Shown here in pieces: positions 34,284 to 46,262 of a stretch of 50,699 nucleotides of DNA. The notes under the pieces were generated by a model. It saw nothing but the letters and a program-made list of their open reading frames with translations, was not told the DNA's origin and searched no databases. The stretch comes from Neelides folsomi (lineage: Eukaryota; Arthropoda; Collembola; Neelipleona; Neelidae), in assembly GCA_034687125.1 (NCBI GenBank), contig JAQGBZ010000423.1, positions 1 through 50,699 of the forward strand. Direction: 5' to 3'. The translations under genes were made by a program, and so were the position numbers. How positions within the stretch are numbered: position 1 is the stretch's first letter; each line of letters opens with the position of its first letter.

Positions 34284-36336
34284 TTATCGGGCGCGTTTTT
34301 CAGGGTAGTTCTTGCCATATCGCCTAGCAGGCGTATTATTAGACCAAGATCTCGTTTGCCTAAAATTTCTAGGATCATTGTCATATTGAGGAAGCTCTCG
34401 TTTGCGACGTTCTTGATCCCGTAACTCATGAGTGTTCCGTTGGTATCGAATTTGCTCCAAATCTTCCGGATTGGAAATGGGTCCGATTTGGGGTGGAATT
34501 GGAGCTCCTAATATGTAACAGAATTAACTAGGATTTTTTATACTAATTATTTAATTTATAAGTATCTAACCAATGTATACCAATAAAGATGTGTAGAATA
34601 GATCCAATTGAATATGAAAATAAATAAAAATTACTTACCATATGATCTTTGCATTGCACTGAATCCTGAAGTAGGAGTTGTCGCTGGATAGGCTCGGTTA
34701 GATGAAGAATTAGGCATTAGTGTTGGGATTGGAAGAGTTGAAGGAGGAATTGAAGAAGGACGGTTATTAGATTGGACAGGCGGCTTTTGAGTAGGAGCTG
34801 AATGTTGAAGCCGAGGAAGATTTGTAGGTTGGACAGCAGGAGGCTTTTGAGTAAGAGCCGAAGGTTGGTCTGAAGGTCGAGAAAGATTAGTGGGAGGATG
34901 TGCAATAGGCTTTTGAACATGAGCTGAAGGTTGGACCAGAATTCTAGACGGAAGTGCTGTAGATTTGGCTGGAGAAATTTGGACAGGCACTGAGTTATGA
35001 ATAGGTGATTGAAGATTTTGATTATCAGATGCTGGGCTCTGTTGATCCATTGGCGAGGAATGGTCAATCTCCGGGCTCGGCGTTTTCACCGTATTGTCAA
35101 TGTCGTCGTCATCAGACAAAGTCACTTCTTCAATTTCACAAGCACCTCGAACCTACACATAAAACTCAATATTTAATTTCCAGTTAACCGAGTCAACTTA
35201 TATTATAAAATACTAATTTAATAAATACAAGTATAAAATATGTAACATGTTGATTACATTATTGGACGAATAAGTCTTTTTCACTGATTTGTACATCACG
35301 AATTTGAGCTAAAGGACAAATTTATAACTTGAATAAGTATTAGATATATTTATTCAATAGTGAAATATACAGGTAAGCTGAATAAATAATATTGTAATAA
35401 TGTAAATGTAAATTACAGCATTTGCTGGGTGATCTTTTGTCAAAACTCCTGATTTTTGAATGAGTGGGTATTTGTTCAAAAAATCGTCGACGAATGACAC
35501 TATCTTTGATGTTAGTTGAATATTCAACGTTAATTTTTGCAATCTGATAGAAGTTTGGCCCATGCTCCCCAGAAGGTTGTAAACATTACAATCAACTCGA
35601 ATCCTGTCGTATTCTGGCAAGTTGAGATAATGTGAAATGTCCACAAATAATGTAAATTCGGAAATTGACCGGTTTGCAATTTGATAGGTCCTTTGCGAGG
35701 GCTGTCCACTCTTTGAGTAAAAAAACATTGACTTTGAACTGAATTTGATTCTTATAAGACCGGTGACTTTATCAATAAATGCGAAGGCCCACTCGAGGTC
35801 AACACTGCATCCGAAATCGACGCATTTGATAGGAGGTCCAGCCAATCTTGTTAAGACTTCTTCCACCGTTGGATATTTCAAGGGTAAATCGATGAATCGG
35901 ATTTCTCTGAAGACGACTTTTCCGCCAAACTCAGTCAATGTTTCCAAAATTGTTACTCGTTCAGCTTTCCATTGAATCGTTAATTCGGATCGTTCCTTTG
36001 ACTTTCGACAATTAACCTGGACCGTTTCCAGTGGCCCCGATGGAATAACTTCAAAGAAAATGAGCCTCTGAGTCGATACCTCCCTCTCTTTGAATTGATA
36101 AAATGAAATACGTTAATCATTACTCATTACGTAATTACTGAATGTGATGAATTGGTTAAAGTATAAAAGATGATCACAATTGGAATTAAATTCATTAATG
36201 CATTTTAATACAATAAGAATAAACATTTCCAATTGCTCTATGCAGAATATGAGTAATAAATATTTATTTTAAATTAATTGTATAGGCACCGAAAATAATA
36301 TAGCAAAAAAATACCTCTTTGTTGTGGTACTTCCAT
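34284..36336 (-). CDS. Unrecognised protein: folded N-terminal half, disordered Pro-rich C-terminal half
   Basis: Four exons: 36315-36336 (22 nt, MEVPQQR), 35417-36087, 34639-35152, 34284-34507. All join in phase and give 476 residues. Residues 1-230 look globular with alternating hydrophobic positions (VTILETLTEFGGKVVFREIR, PPIKCVDFGCSVDLEWAFAF) but match no family I know. The pattern loosely recalls F-box-associated or LRR-like domains of ecdysozoans, without a visible F-box. Residues 235-400 begin with an acidic switch (CEIEEVTLSDDDDIDNT) and then a Pro/Ser/Gln-rich stretch with an imperfect repeat of QKP..P.NL.R type (ALTQKPPAVQPTNLPRLQ, HVQKPIAHPPTNLSRPS). The C-terminus is basic (RDQERRKRELPQYD, YGKNYPEKRAR-stop), possibly a nuclear-localisation or RNA-binding tail. 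The function is unknown. Confidence 0.65.
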
Positions 36337-38817
36337 TATAGAGTTTTGTTTCCTGAAGAGTCGTTATATTAATTGTAGTTTAAGTTCAAAATCGTTGTGT
36401 GTGTGTCTCAGAGTTCTTGGACTTTATTATTGGAAACGAGATGAAGATGAAATCGAGGTCGGAAATTGAACGATCCCGAATGCTGAATTGACCAATTCAT
36501 GTAGAGCAGTCAGCGGACGCCTTCTCCATCCATCCTCTCAACTTCGACTTCGACTGGAGGCAAATAAAGTAAAATGTACTTCACTGCAAATATGCAAATT
36601 ATCAACATTGCTTTCAATGCACTTACAATGCATTACTCATGTACATAGCTCACTAACTCCTTTTATAACATTATAACATACACATATTATATTGAATTAT
36701 ATTGAAGTAAGTACTTTTACAAAACTCACAATTAGTTGTATGCTGCAGGCAGTCGCTTAATCCAAGAAGTTGTGCACAGTGCACAGATGCACTCATGCAG
36801 TTGAAGAAGTTAAAGTATTATAAAATAAATATATCTTTATTATAAGGTACGTATAAATTGCGTATATTATATTCACATGTATTTTACAATATTAACAATC
36901 TAAATCTAACATTTTACGTTCACGATACAAATATACTTCACGTTCAAGTTCGTTTTATATTGTTTACTAAAATTAAATGTATCCCAATACCCTTGAATAT
37001 TCCAAACGTTACACTTTACTAACTACATACACATGAAATTAATGTAAACTTTAAGCTACCTCAAATGAAAACATATTCCAAGGATATTTATATTTACCTT
37101 TACTTGAGTTTAGGAGGATTACCTACATATTACTTACCTATTAAGTAATTTACCAAGCGTATTATCTTTGATTCATTTCAAAGCTTAATGTGATATCAAC
37201 AAGTTTGATTGGTTTTAATAAATACATAATGATTTTAACAAGGAAATAATTAATCTTTTAAAGTGACACAAATTCCTAATGTGCATTTTGTATATACATA
37301 AATAACAAATTTAATAATTACATTAAAACTTTCTCTTCTACTTATTATCCTTGGATTAAAGTATATAGGTAAAATAAATAATAAAACAACCATTTTGAAA
37401 CTGAATTGAAAACTTTAACTTTGACACTTTACTCCTTACTTTTAAAAATTATAATTTTTAATCATCGCATAATAAAATATGTATTTATATATTACATAAA
37501 AAATTATATGCGAAAAATTTTTATGCTAAAATTAAGGGTAAGGTTATTAAGTTATTCATATTTATATGGTACATTACATACCTACCTATCTGTGAAATTC
37601 TCGTTCTTGAAACTTTTTTGTTTGGCCCATTCAAGCATATTTTAAGTGGATAAACTACATTTATTTTAGGTAATTTATTAAGCCAATCCTGGTAAACAAT
37701 GAAGATTAAATCATTTATATCTTGATTCAAATCCTTTCAATTTCATTTGAGCGACATTGGCAAATAAAACAAAGAGATTCATCAAAAATGATGGATTACA
37801 ATTGACAAGGCTGTTTCGCAATTCATTCATATTCATGTGCACTCATCTTCATGAAATTTGACCATTCGAAATCTTTAAAATCTCTCTATTTGCATAAGTT
37901 ACATATTATGTGTATTATAGTCTTTATAGTTAGAAACTAATTATTATATACTACATGATAATTATAAAAAGATATTCATTAGGAGTCTATGCCTTTGTTT
38001 AAATGTTGGGTGGGTATTCTAGTTTATCCTTGTCAGCTAGCCTAACTTGTGACTTTGTAGCGTTATGAATGATTTTTACGCCTACATTTAAATACGATTT
38101 TAACATGTTATTTAGCTTAAGGATAGATATTCTGTCCGAAGTCCAAAGCAATTCATTTCGTGGTTGTCTGTTGTTGGTAAAACTCGTTCTTTCATTTATT
38201 AAGGAATATTTTCTGATATGTCCATAAATATCTAATATGTCGAATAGGCGTCTAAAACAAAATAAAGTTCCATAAAATATTAATTATTTGTACAACATGG
38301 ATCGTAATTTACGATTAGTAAATACAATATAAATTAAACAAGAAACATGTATCTAGTAAATCTTAAATATACACCAATAACTTAAAATTCTCCTGTTAAA
38401 CGCAAGTTTATATAATTTATACACCAGTATCTGTAGTAGTTTGATTTACTATATTCTATATTTCTACAAGGTATAGCAAGTATTGTATTTGTATATTGTA
38501 TGAGCTTTCAAATAGAAAATTCACATTTCAAATAATTTCATTTAGTAAATTAATACAATTAAAAACTTTTTATCATTGTGTATCCATTAGGTAAGGTAAA
38601 TACGTATAATCATAATCACCAAATAATTAACATTGGACTATCCATCTGTTCTTTTAAGGTTAATCAATGGCAGGGATAAGATTAGATAAAGTAAATGCCT
38701 AAAATTCATACTTATAACAACACATTATTGTATTAATTAAAATTTTTGCGCTTATCCTTATATTTATACAGTGTAGTTACTATTAATTAGAACTAAAGTT
38801 TAGTGAAATGCCTCAAG
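36337..38817. other. Large divergent intergenic region
   Basis: About 2.5 kb between two divergently transcribed genes. It is very AT-rich. I found no conserved ORF, RNA gene or long repeat. Promoters of both neighbours are presumably at its ends. A small self-complementary motif (TGTGCACAGTGCACA) is near 36772. Confidence 0.5.
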
Positions 38818-41376
38818 ATGAACTCATCAGAAAATATGAATATTTTTCGAAAAATCCCCCGTTCATTGAATCAAAAAGTGGTTATTTTATTAGTGATTTT
38901 TGTATCTGGAATTCTTATTAACGTTTTATATTACGACTCCAATAATAGCATATTCAATAAAATCCATTTAAGTTTTGACCCTTCGACTGGAAAATATCGC
39001 GAAAGTTTATTTGAAATAAATCATGATCCAAAGAATTTAAATCATACTCAACTTGACCTTACTTTCAAAACTGTAAGTGATTCGCCAAACAATTATAATG
39101 TCCGTGTTCAAAAAAGCTCTACTTCAAAATATATTAATGAGATTAAGGCCACTACAAGTAGAGTTGAAGAAGAAGTTATGAAATGCAAACTTCCACGTCT
39201 CAAACCATTTGATCCATCAATTTTAACACTTTTAGTCCCACCAGATGAAATATTCTGTCATGAAAATCCCCATTTTCCACTTATATTCGAAAGTGATCTC
39301 AATTCTTCCATCATTCTTTTGAGAACTCCTGAAGATGACCTTGGCTTTGACCTTTCAAATTGTTGTTATTCAAACTATGTAAGAGAGCCAGATACAAATG
39401 AGCCATTTGAACATAGTTACGGGTAAATTAAACAATGTTTGATATACCTGTATGATATACAGTTTGTATTTATACATGCTATGTATTAATTTATTATTAA
39501 ATATTTTAGCCTCGCTGAAGCATGCATTGAAATTAATAGTACAGTGACTGAAATTCCTCAAGACTTTGAGCACATAATGGTTTTTTGCTTAAATGAAACG
39601 ACAGATTCTCTGAGCGCTGTGGACGCTTTCACCTTTGTCCGGAAAAAGAAAGAAGTGGAAGAACGCCTTGGAATTGTTGAAAAATCAGGGAGAATTGATT
39701 TAGATTACGTCACATCGGACCAATACAACGTTGTGCTAATGGGAATTGATGGAGTTTCTCATATGAACTTCCTTCGGACCATGCCCAACTCCCTGAAATT
39801 CTTATTAAAAAACTTATCAGCTATTGAAATGGAAGGAGGAGCAAAAGTTGGAGAAAATACATTTCCAAATATGGTAAAATACGTCACGTTTAAATTATCG
39901 CATAACATGTACCGAATCAATCATTCAAAGTATGATATATTTTATTATTATAGTATTTTTAATTTTTTATCAAATCATGGGGAATCTGTAATTGTTTTAT
40001 CTTATCAAATGTCATAATTAATCTTATTTCATTAATATAATACGCAATACATACTTAGTAATGGAATTTACATGTTTATTCTAAAATACAAATAGGTTCC
40101 AGCTTTAACTGGATGGACGGCTGAGGAACTCAAGAGAGAATGTTGGAAACACAAAGATGATTATTTTGACAACTGTAATTTCATATGGGACACTTTTGCG
40201 GACTATGGTTATTACACTTCATATGCTGAAGACGCTCCAACAATTTCAACATTTTCATATCTCAAAAACGGATTCAAAGAATCGCCTGTTGACTATTTCC
40301 TTCAACCTTTGCTTCTTGCTGGTGAAAGGCATCTTGGTCACAGTCGCTTCCTCAATGCAGAAATTTGTTACGGCCCCCGCCACTCTTTTCAAATAATGCT
40401 CAACTACATGGCTCAAATGGCTCGGTTTATGAAATCAGAGAAGAAACCATATTTTCAATATTTATGGAATAATCCTTTATTTCATGATGCTCTGGAAATG
40501 GCCGCTTCAGGAGATCCATACTTAACCAACGCTCTTGAATTCATGTCATTAGAAGGACATTTGAATAATACCATTTTAATCATTATGAGTGATCATGGTC
40601 TCAGATGGGGAGAAATCCGATCAACCTACCAAGGAAAAGTTGAAGAACGAATGCCGTTTTTATACTTTGTTTTCCCACCTTCATTCAAAGAAAAATATTC
40701 TAAAGGAATTGAAAATTTAATTAAAAATCGAAATCGCTTAACCACACATTTCGATCTTCATGAAACTTTAAAAGATTTGGCGGATCTTCGTCGAATAAAA
40801 CCAGAAGCTTTGAAGGAGAAAGAGGAAATTCTTTTGAAAAGAAAATCGAATCTTCCTCGTGGCATTAGTTTATTCTTACCAATTCCTAAAGGGAGATCTT
40901 GTTCTGATGCAGGGATTGATCGACTTTGGTGCATTTGTGACTCGAAGGAAGAAGTGAATGTTAAAAGTAAAAAGATTGTTGCGGCTTCAAACTTTATCTT
41001 GAATTCAATTAACTACATGGTGTCAGAATATAACGGTTGCGCGTATCTTAATATGACAAAGATTGTCAACGCTCAAAAAATTCTTTTAGATCAAGAAATG
41101 TTTAAAGATTATGATTATGAAGAAGATGATACAACAACAAAGAAGTCCAAAATTAAAAAGAAACGACCAACGAAAACAAAACGCCCAGTATTAGTTGACG
41201 AGATTTATGAAATTACGATCAAAACGCAGCCGGGTAATGGCACGTTTGAAGGAACAATTCTTCACCTATCAAATAACAAATGGAAGTTAGAAGAAATTGT
41301 TAGAGCAAGTTTATACGGAAATCAATCTTGGTGTGTTGATGATTCAAAAATGAAAAACTTTTGTTATTGTTTATAA
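38818..41376 (+). CDS. DUF229 family type II membrane protein (alkaline-phosphatase/sulfatase-like fold)
   Basis: Member of the DUF229 family common in nematodes and arthropods, related to sulfatase and alkaline-phosphatase-like hydrolases. Its substrate is unknown. Three exons: 38818-39422, 39510-39873, 40096-41376. They give 749 residues. The ATG at 38818 gives a short cytosolic tail (NIFRKIPRSLNQK), then one membrane segment (VVILLVIFVSGILINVLYY, about residues 21-39): a signal anchor with the catalytic part in the lumen or outside. Family motifs: MKCKLPRLKPFD, YNVVLMGIDGVSHMNFLRTM, NTFPNMVPALTGW, WDTFADYGYYTSYAEDAP, then MSDHGLRWGEIRSTYQGKVE (metal-binding DHG) and MPFLYFVFPPSF. NxT/S sequons fit a secretory protein. 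A Lys-rich low-complexity insert (KKSKIKKKRPTKTKRP) lies near the end. The polyadenylation signal is AATAAA at 41521. Confidence 0.9.
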
Positions 41377-41520
41377 TTAATTTTTTATTAAATATTTAAT
41401 AATATGTTTTAATATTGCTATAAGCTTTATAACTAATGATATACTCTAGAACAATGTAAATACTTTGAATATTGAGATATATATATATATAATAATAATA
41501 ATATTTATATTTTTGTATCA

Positions 41521-41526
41521 AATAAA
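41521..41526 (+). terminator. Polyadenylation signal of the DUF229 gene
   Basis: AATAAA about 145 nt after the stop at 41374-41376, within an AT-rich 3' UTR. Confidence 0.4.
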
Positions 41527-42621
41527 TAAAATTTATAGTAAGCTTCTTAACATTAACAATAAGTATTCAAAATATATACAATACAATATTCTTTATCCTA
41601 TTTGTGTTAACAATTGAATTATTAAGATTTGTAATAAATGCTCTTTAAAATTTAAGTCTCAATTCGGACAAGCCCTATCTCTCTAAATGTATCGTTCGGA
41701 ACACGCAAGAGGTTTTATACTCCAGTTAGCAAAAAACTTCAAATACATTTTTTATTTATTAACCTTTTCTATATAACGTTTGGACTGATTCTTTGTTTTA
41801 ATGTTGCTTAATTCACTTATAAAGACTTACAAACCTGATGGATGGCTTTTCTTTTAGGAACACATAACTCGAGAATTATTGAATTATTTATATAGAGTTT
41901 CTATACTCATTAAATAGCAAATTACATTTTGAATAACAAATGGAGGATTAGGGATTGATTAAAGTCACTGGTAATTAATTATATATTAGAATAATTAACA
42001 AATTTTAGTCAATTATTAAGTCTTTAATTATTGTGTATTCCATTTCACGTGTCCAAGGATCCATAGTTAAATTATTAATTATTAAAAATGTTGAAAAATG
42101 CTCTAGAAGGAAAATTGCCAATTTATGCACATTTGAATATTAAACTACATCTCGCCTAACATGAGCATTTTAGAATATTTTTTAATAATTCGACTGGCAC
42201 ATGGACAGTTGATTGAATAAGAGAATAAATAACATGGCTACCGAATTGAACCTTAAGACGAAAACGGTATAATTCATTATTACAAATTAATGTTCATAAA
42301 ATTGTAAGGTATCAAATAAGTTAAATTTAATATAAAAACTCTAATCTCCCCATAGATAGTAAACTAGACTATTATTTAAAATTAAGGTTAAATAATAGTC
42401 TAGTTTACTATCATTTTGTATTATGTTTTTTCATATTTATATTCAATTCAAATAATCTCGATATACATTATAAATTATATATGTCAAGTTTAGTTTATTC
42501 GAAATTATAATTAACAAAGTATCTAAAAATGGTTTTAAATTCCAAATCTCCCTACTTTTGAAAAAGTTAACTAGGATTTTTCTAATTGAATTCATTATTA
42601 AACAAATTTACAATTTCACTA
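41527..42621. other. Intergenic AT-rich region with one perfect hairpin
   Basis: No gene is supported between the DUF229 gene and the MULE insertion. The only structure I see is the hairpin at 42355-42412. Confidence 0.45.
42355..42412. repeat. Perfect 25-bp inverted repeat with 8-nt loop
   Basis: The arm GATAGTAAACTAGACTATTA plus TTTAA (42355-42379) is followed after 8 nt by its exact complement (42388-42412). A perfect 25-bp stem is unlikely by chance even in AT-rich DNA, and it contains the non-trivial CTAGACTA core. Confidence 0.85.
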
Positions 42622-42630
42622 TAAAATTAC
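42622..42630. repeat. Left target-site duplication of the MULE (TAAAATTAC)
   Basis: These nine bases directly before the left terminus are repeated exactly directly after the right terminus, at 45709-45717. Confidence 0.9.
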
Positions 42631-42856
42631 GGGGATGTATGGGCTTATCTAAAAAGATCTTAACTAATACTATCTTATCTAAATTTTTCTTAACTAAAAT
42701 TTTCTTAACTAATGCTAATATATCAAAGCATATACATATCTAACAACTATCTTATCTAAACATGAACTTAACTAACAACGTATATATCTAAAGTCTTTTT
42801 TACCTATATATTTATCATCTAAATCTAAATTATCTAATGGGTTCTTTATCTAAAGC
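42631..42856. repeat. Left TIR of the MULE
   Basis: Inverted copy of 45481-45708. It carries repeated CTTAACTAA and CTTATCTAA motifs. Confidence 0.9.
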
Positions 42857-43599
42857 CTTTTACATCTAATTTGAGAATGAAACGGTTGATTTTTAGAAGC
42901 TACAGGCATTAATAATCATATTGACAGATGGTGTATGTAAAACATACTGCCAAATATGTTTATATCAGGCCGTAGCCCCCAGTCCGGGTATTCCGCGAAC
43001 GCAACGTGATGAAGAATCTAAGTACAAGAAAATAATTAGGTTAAGTAAAAAATAATATATTCTTACTATTAAAGAGATTTACTTAATTATTTACAGAGTC
43101 AACAGTAAAGGGTGACTAGAAATACATTTATATCAAGTAAATTTGGGAATTGCGATTTAATCCATTATGTGTAAAATTATATATTAAATCTTAAGTTCAA
43201 ATAAAGAAAGAATGCTATATTATAATAGAATGAAAAATATAGGAAATTGACTAACTTTAAATTTTGCATTAATAAAACAAAAAAGTAAAGGAAACTGTAT
43301 TTAATTAAGTAAATCTCTTAGAAAAATAATAACCTTTAAGTTTCAGGTGGTTTATCAGGCTTAAGTAAAATAGTTAACACTCAAACAAAATTGAACCACC
43401 TGAAACTGACATACCTTTTTTAGTCTTCAAATTATTAGATGCAAGCATAGATAATATAAACAAGTAAAAAATTAAATAAATTAAAATATGCGCCCAAACT
43501 GATTAAAAATTATAATTATGTTACGATTTAAAATTTATAACTGGGGAACCACGTTGTTAAAAAAGTTAAAATATTACATATAAAAACAAATGTCTACAA

Positions 43600-45078
43600 T
43601 TAAAATTTCACGCTGTAAGCCAATCCCGAAAGGTACGTTTCCAATGAAAAATTTCGAGCTGCTTTCTTTTCTTCATATTTGGAAACAATCAAATGGATTT
43701 TCGTTTGGTTACTCTTGACTGAAGTTTTCTGCTGTGTAGTGGGAGTTCCCGCTTGATTTTGAGTAACTTTCAATTGTGTCAACCAGTAATCCCTTTTGAT
43801 TGCAGCAATAAAGGGAAAGATTTCTGGATGGTTTATTCCAATCAATTTGTTGAACGATCCGTTCCAGGATTCTATTGAATTGTTTGTCCGGGGAATATTG
43901 TTTTTTGTAGATTGGTAGCAATTCCACAAGTCAAGGGGATATCTTGGAGGCCTTCGTTGTTGATTTGGCATCAGTTTTCCTATCCATGTGGATTCGAAAT
44001 AATCAATGAAATCTTCTGTTTCTCGGTTGGTTTGAAAAAAATCTGAAGTTTGAAGATACTCAAATCCATTGACGACATCATCAACAGGCAAAAAGGCAAG
44101 GGCTGCAATTTTCTTTACATTGTGAGCGTATTCTGGATCCAAGTAGTTTTTCAACATATCGGGAATTGTCTGAATTTTTCTCCAGAGAGCTTGATTGAAA
44201 TGAAAAAAACAGCCTCTTCTTTGAGCACTCGGAAATTCGAGCTGAAATCCATTTAATGCAGCCATTTCAAAGTCTGTCAGAATGCTCTCAGGATCAAAAT
44301 TGTATTCCAATGATTTCAGAAACTTGAAGATTCTTGAATAAGTGTCTGCAGTTCGGGAAGAAGTTAAAATATATAAGCATGGGTACACGATGTTATCTTG
44401 ATATGCATGGATGGTATACAACTGATCGAAAAGAGGAGGGGCAGACTTGAATGTTCCGTCGCTAAACCAGTGCGCGGAATTGGCAAGCTGTTGAAGAGAG
44501 TCATCCGTTCCAAAGACAAGGGTTCTGTCATGCAAAGAGATTGAAGGATTCGTTGCAGAGTCATACTGCAAAAATAGATGGTATTCTCCAGTCCCATTTT
44601 TGATCATTGATTCTGGCTCATTTATGACGAGTTCGACCAAATTTTGAGGGTTTTGTGGAAATTTTAATGTCATTTTTCTTTTATAATTTATAATGCGGGA
44701 TAATTGAAATTGTGGCTGAATGATTCCTTTAACCGACGGCTTGAGCTCTGATGTGGCATTGGACACGATGTTTCTTGGTCTTTCAGAAGTTAGAATAGCT
44801 ACTTCTTTCAATTGATTGATAAATTCTTTTTTCTCAATTTCTGCTTGATCAGGAGCGTGGTTATGCTCGCCTGTTTGTCCCAGAATTTCATTTTCTTCTA
44901 AGTTGGGATTATTCATTGAAGATTTCAAACGCGCCTGACAAGATTTATGATATAACCCGCACTTCCAATACTGAACTTTTGTCAAACGATTAACATATAC
45001 CCTATTTTTAATATAAACATACCCCTCAAACTTTAATTGTTGAACTCCCCTTGGTCCCATGATGAGCTGAAGCGGCAT
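43600..45078 (-). CDS. FLYWCH-MULE transposase
   Basis: Transposase of the surrounding element, 492 residues in one uninterrupted exon from ATG (45078) to stop. N-terminal FLYWCH-type zinc finger, about residues 17-77: GYVYIKNRVYVNRLTKVQYW, then Cys40, Cys47, His72 and His74 in C2H2 order. This is probably the DNA-binding module. The MULE DDE domain follows: HWFSDGTFKSAPPLFDQLYT (Asp207), ESILTDFEMAALNG (Asp269), the RRGCFFHFNQALWRKI block with the family Cys and His (Cys290, His293), and RTNNSIESWNGSFNK (Glu403). All three catalytic acids are present, so the enzyme may be active. The ORF lies wholly between the TIRs, which reinforces the call. No splice site is needed. Confidence 0.95.
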   Translation of the reverse strand: MPLQLIMGPRGVQQLKFEGYVYIKNRVYVNRLTKVQYWKCGLYHKSCQARLKSSMNNPNLEENEILGQTGEHNHAPDQAEIEKKEFINQLKEVAILTSERPRNIVSNATSELKPSVKGIIQPQFQLSRIINYKRKMTLKFPQNPQNLVELVINEPESMIKNGTGEYHLFLQYDSATNPSISLHDRTLVFGTDDSLQQLANSAHWFSDGTFKSAPPLFDQLYTIHAYQDNIVYPCLYILTSSRTADTYSRIFKFLKSLEYNFDPESILTDFEMAALNGFQLEFPSAQRRGCFFHFNQALWRKIQTIPDMLKNYLDPEYAHNVKKIAALAFLPVDDVVNGFEYLQTSDFFQTNRETEDFIDYFESTWIGKLMPNQQRRPPRYPLDLWNCYQSTKNNIPRTNNSIESWNGSFNKLIGINHPEIFPFIAAIKRDYWLTQLKVTQNQAGTPTTQQKTSVKSNQTKIHLIVSKYEEKKAARNFSLETYLSGLAYSVKF

Positions 45079-45480
45079 GGCGAATTGGGTCCTTGAAGTC
45101 GTTTCGATGTTAGGGAGAATTGCAGATCACAAGGCGAATGAAGTGAATTATGTGAAGGAGGGAGCTTGTATCTCGTTCGTTGTTTACAGGGAATTGGAAT
45201 ATTTACTGAATTGCGATTGACTTGATGAAATGTTTATTAAGTAAAATATTCTATTCTTGAAGACAAGGGATTAAATAAAGAATATTCATTCATACATTAG
45301 TGGTTGGATGATGGAATATGCTTGGAGAAACAAAAGGCAATATCACCTCATTTCAATGCCCTTTAAGTAATCTTATCCCAGGTATAGAGTTGTTCATCCA
45401 CTGACATTGGGTCAATAAAAATATCCACAATGCGTATATAATCGATAATTTCATATTTAGATATTATATTTATGCATATT

Positions 45481-45708
45481 GCTGTTTAGATAAAGAATAC
45501 AATAGATAATATAGTAGTTAGATGATATACATATAGGTAAAAAAGACTTTAGATATATACGTTGTTAGTTAAGTTCATGTTTAGATAAGATAGTTGTTAG
45601 ATATGTATATGCTTTGATATATTAGCATTAGTTAAGAAAATTTTAGTTAAGAAAAATTTAGATAAGATAGTATTAGTTAAGATATTTTAGATAAGGTACG
45701 CGGGTCCC
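45481..45708. repeat. Right TIR of the MULE
   Basis: Inverted copy of 42631-42856. It ends CGGGTCCC immediately before the second copy of the 9-bp duplication. Confidence 0.9.
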
Positions 45709-45717
45709 TAAAATTAC
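45709..45717. repeat. Right target-site duplication of the MULE (TAAAATTAC)
   Basis: Exact copy of 42622-42630. Confidence 0.9.
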
Positions 45718-46262
45718 TTATCAAGATGGCGCAATTTAGTCAATTGGAGAGAGCTAATTGCTTTATTTTTAACAATTAGCAATTGTACAAATACTCTTTA
45801 AAAAATAGGGAGAATTAAAATTAAAAATCATTTTTATATCAATAAAATATTTTGAAATTGAATTAATTAAACATCACATAAACAATATTCAATATTAAGC
45901 AAATTGAAAGTTGAACGACACTTTAACAAGAGAAAATTCCCATAAAAAGTGATAGGAATATAAAATTTATTTAAACTTTAATAACTTTTAATATTGTAGG
46001 GAGATTTGAATTTATTCATTGAATATAAGTAAATCAATATCGTATAATTTAAATAAAATTAAATTATGTTAATATAAATTATGCTCAACTTTAAAGTTTT
46101 AAACTCTACAACATGCAACATAAAATAAAAAAGAATTGAAAAAGAATTCGTAATATATAGTCATAATAAGTAATATTGAGACTTTATAATATTATATTTT
46201 AATATTGTATAGGTATTGTAATAGTACATAGCGTAATAATGCAGAATTAAATGCTATTAAAA
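45718..46262. other. Intergenic, 3' flank of the ADAM-like gene
   Basis: AT-rich, with no gene or repeat seen. It holds the 3' UTR of the gene ending at 46263. Confidence 0.4.

Larger units (their letters stand above)
42631..45708. mobile_element. Complete MULE (Mutator-like) DNA transposon, 3078 bp
   Basis: Long terminal inverted repeats: left 42631-42856, right 45481-45708. They are nearly identical from about 42645 to 42809 (right 45531 to 45694) and weaker further in. The ends start with GGGGATG and GGGACCC and then share CTTATCTAAAA. An exact 9-bp direct repeat flanks the element, the size expected for Mutator-like elements. Just inside the ends are reiterated (C)TTAACTAA and CTTATCTAA motifs, likely transposase-binding sites. 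A single intronless transposase frame is intact on the - strand. A 14-bp inverted repeat (43339-43352 and 43394-43407) and a GC-rich patch (42967-43010) lie on the 3' side of the transposase. Intact ends, duplication and ORF suggest a recent insertion. Confidence 0.95.

Noticed and set aside
36488..37645. Short + strand frames in the large divergent gap
   Set aside because: No conserved motif, AT-driven composition, no consistent splice structure.
42960..43030. Possible tRNA or SINE head in the GC-rich patch
   Set aside because: No cloverleaf with acceptor and T arms could be formed and no box A/box B pair is convincing.
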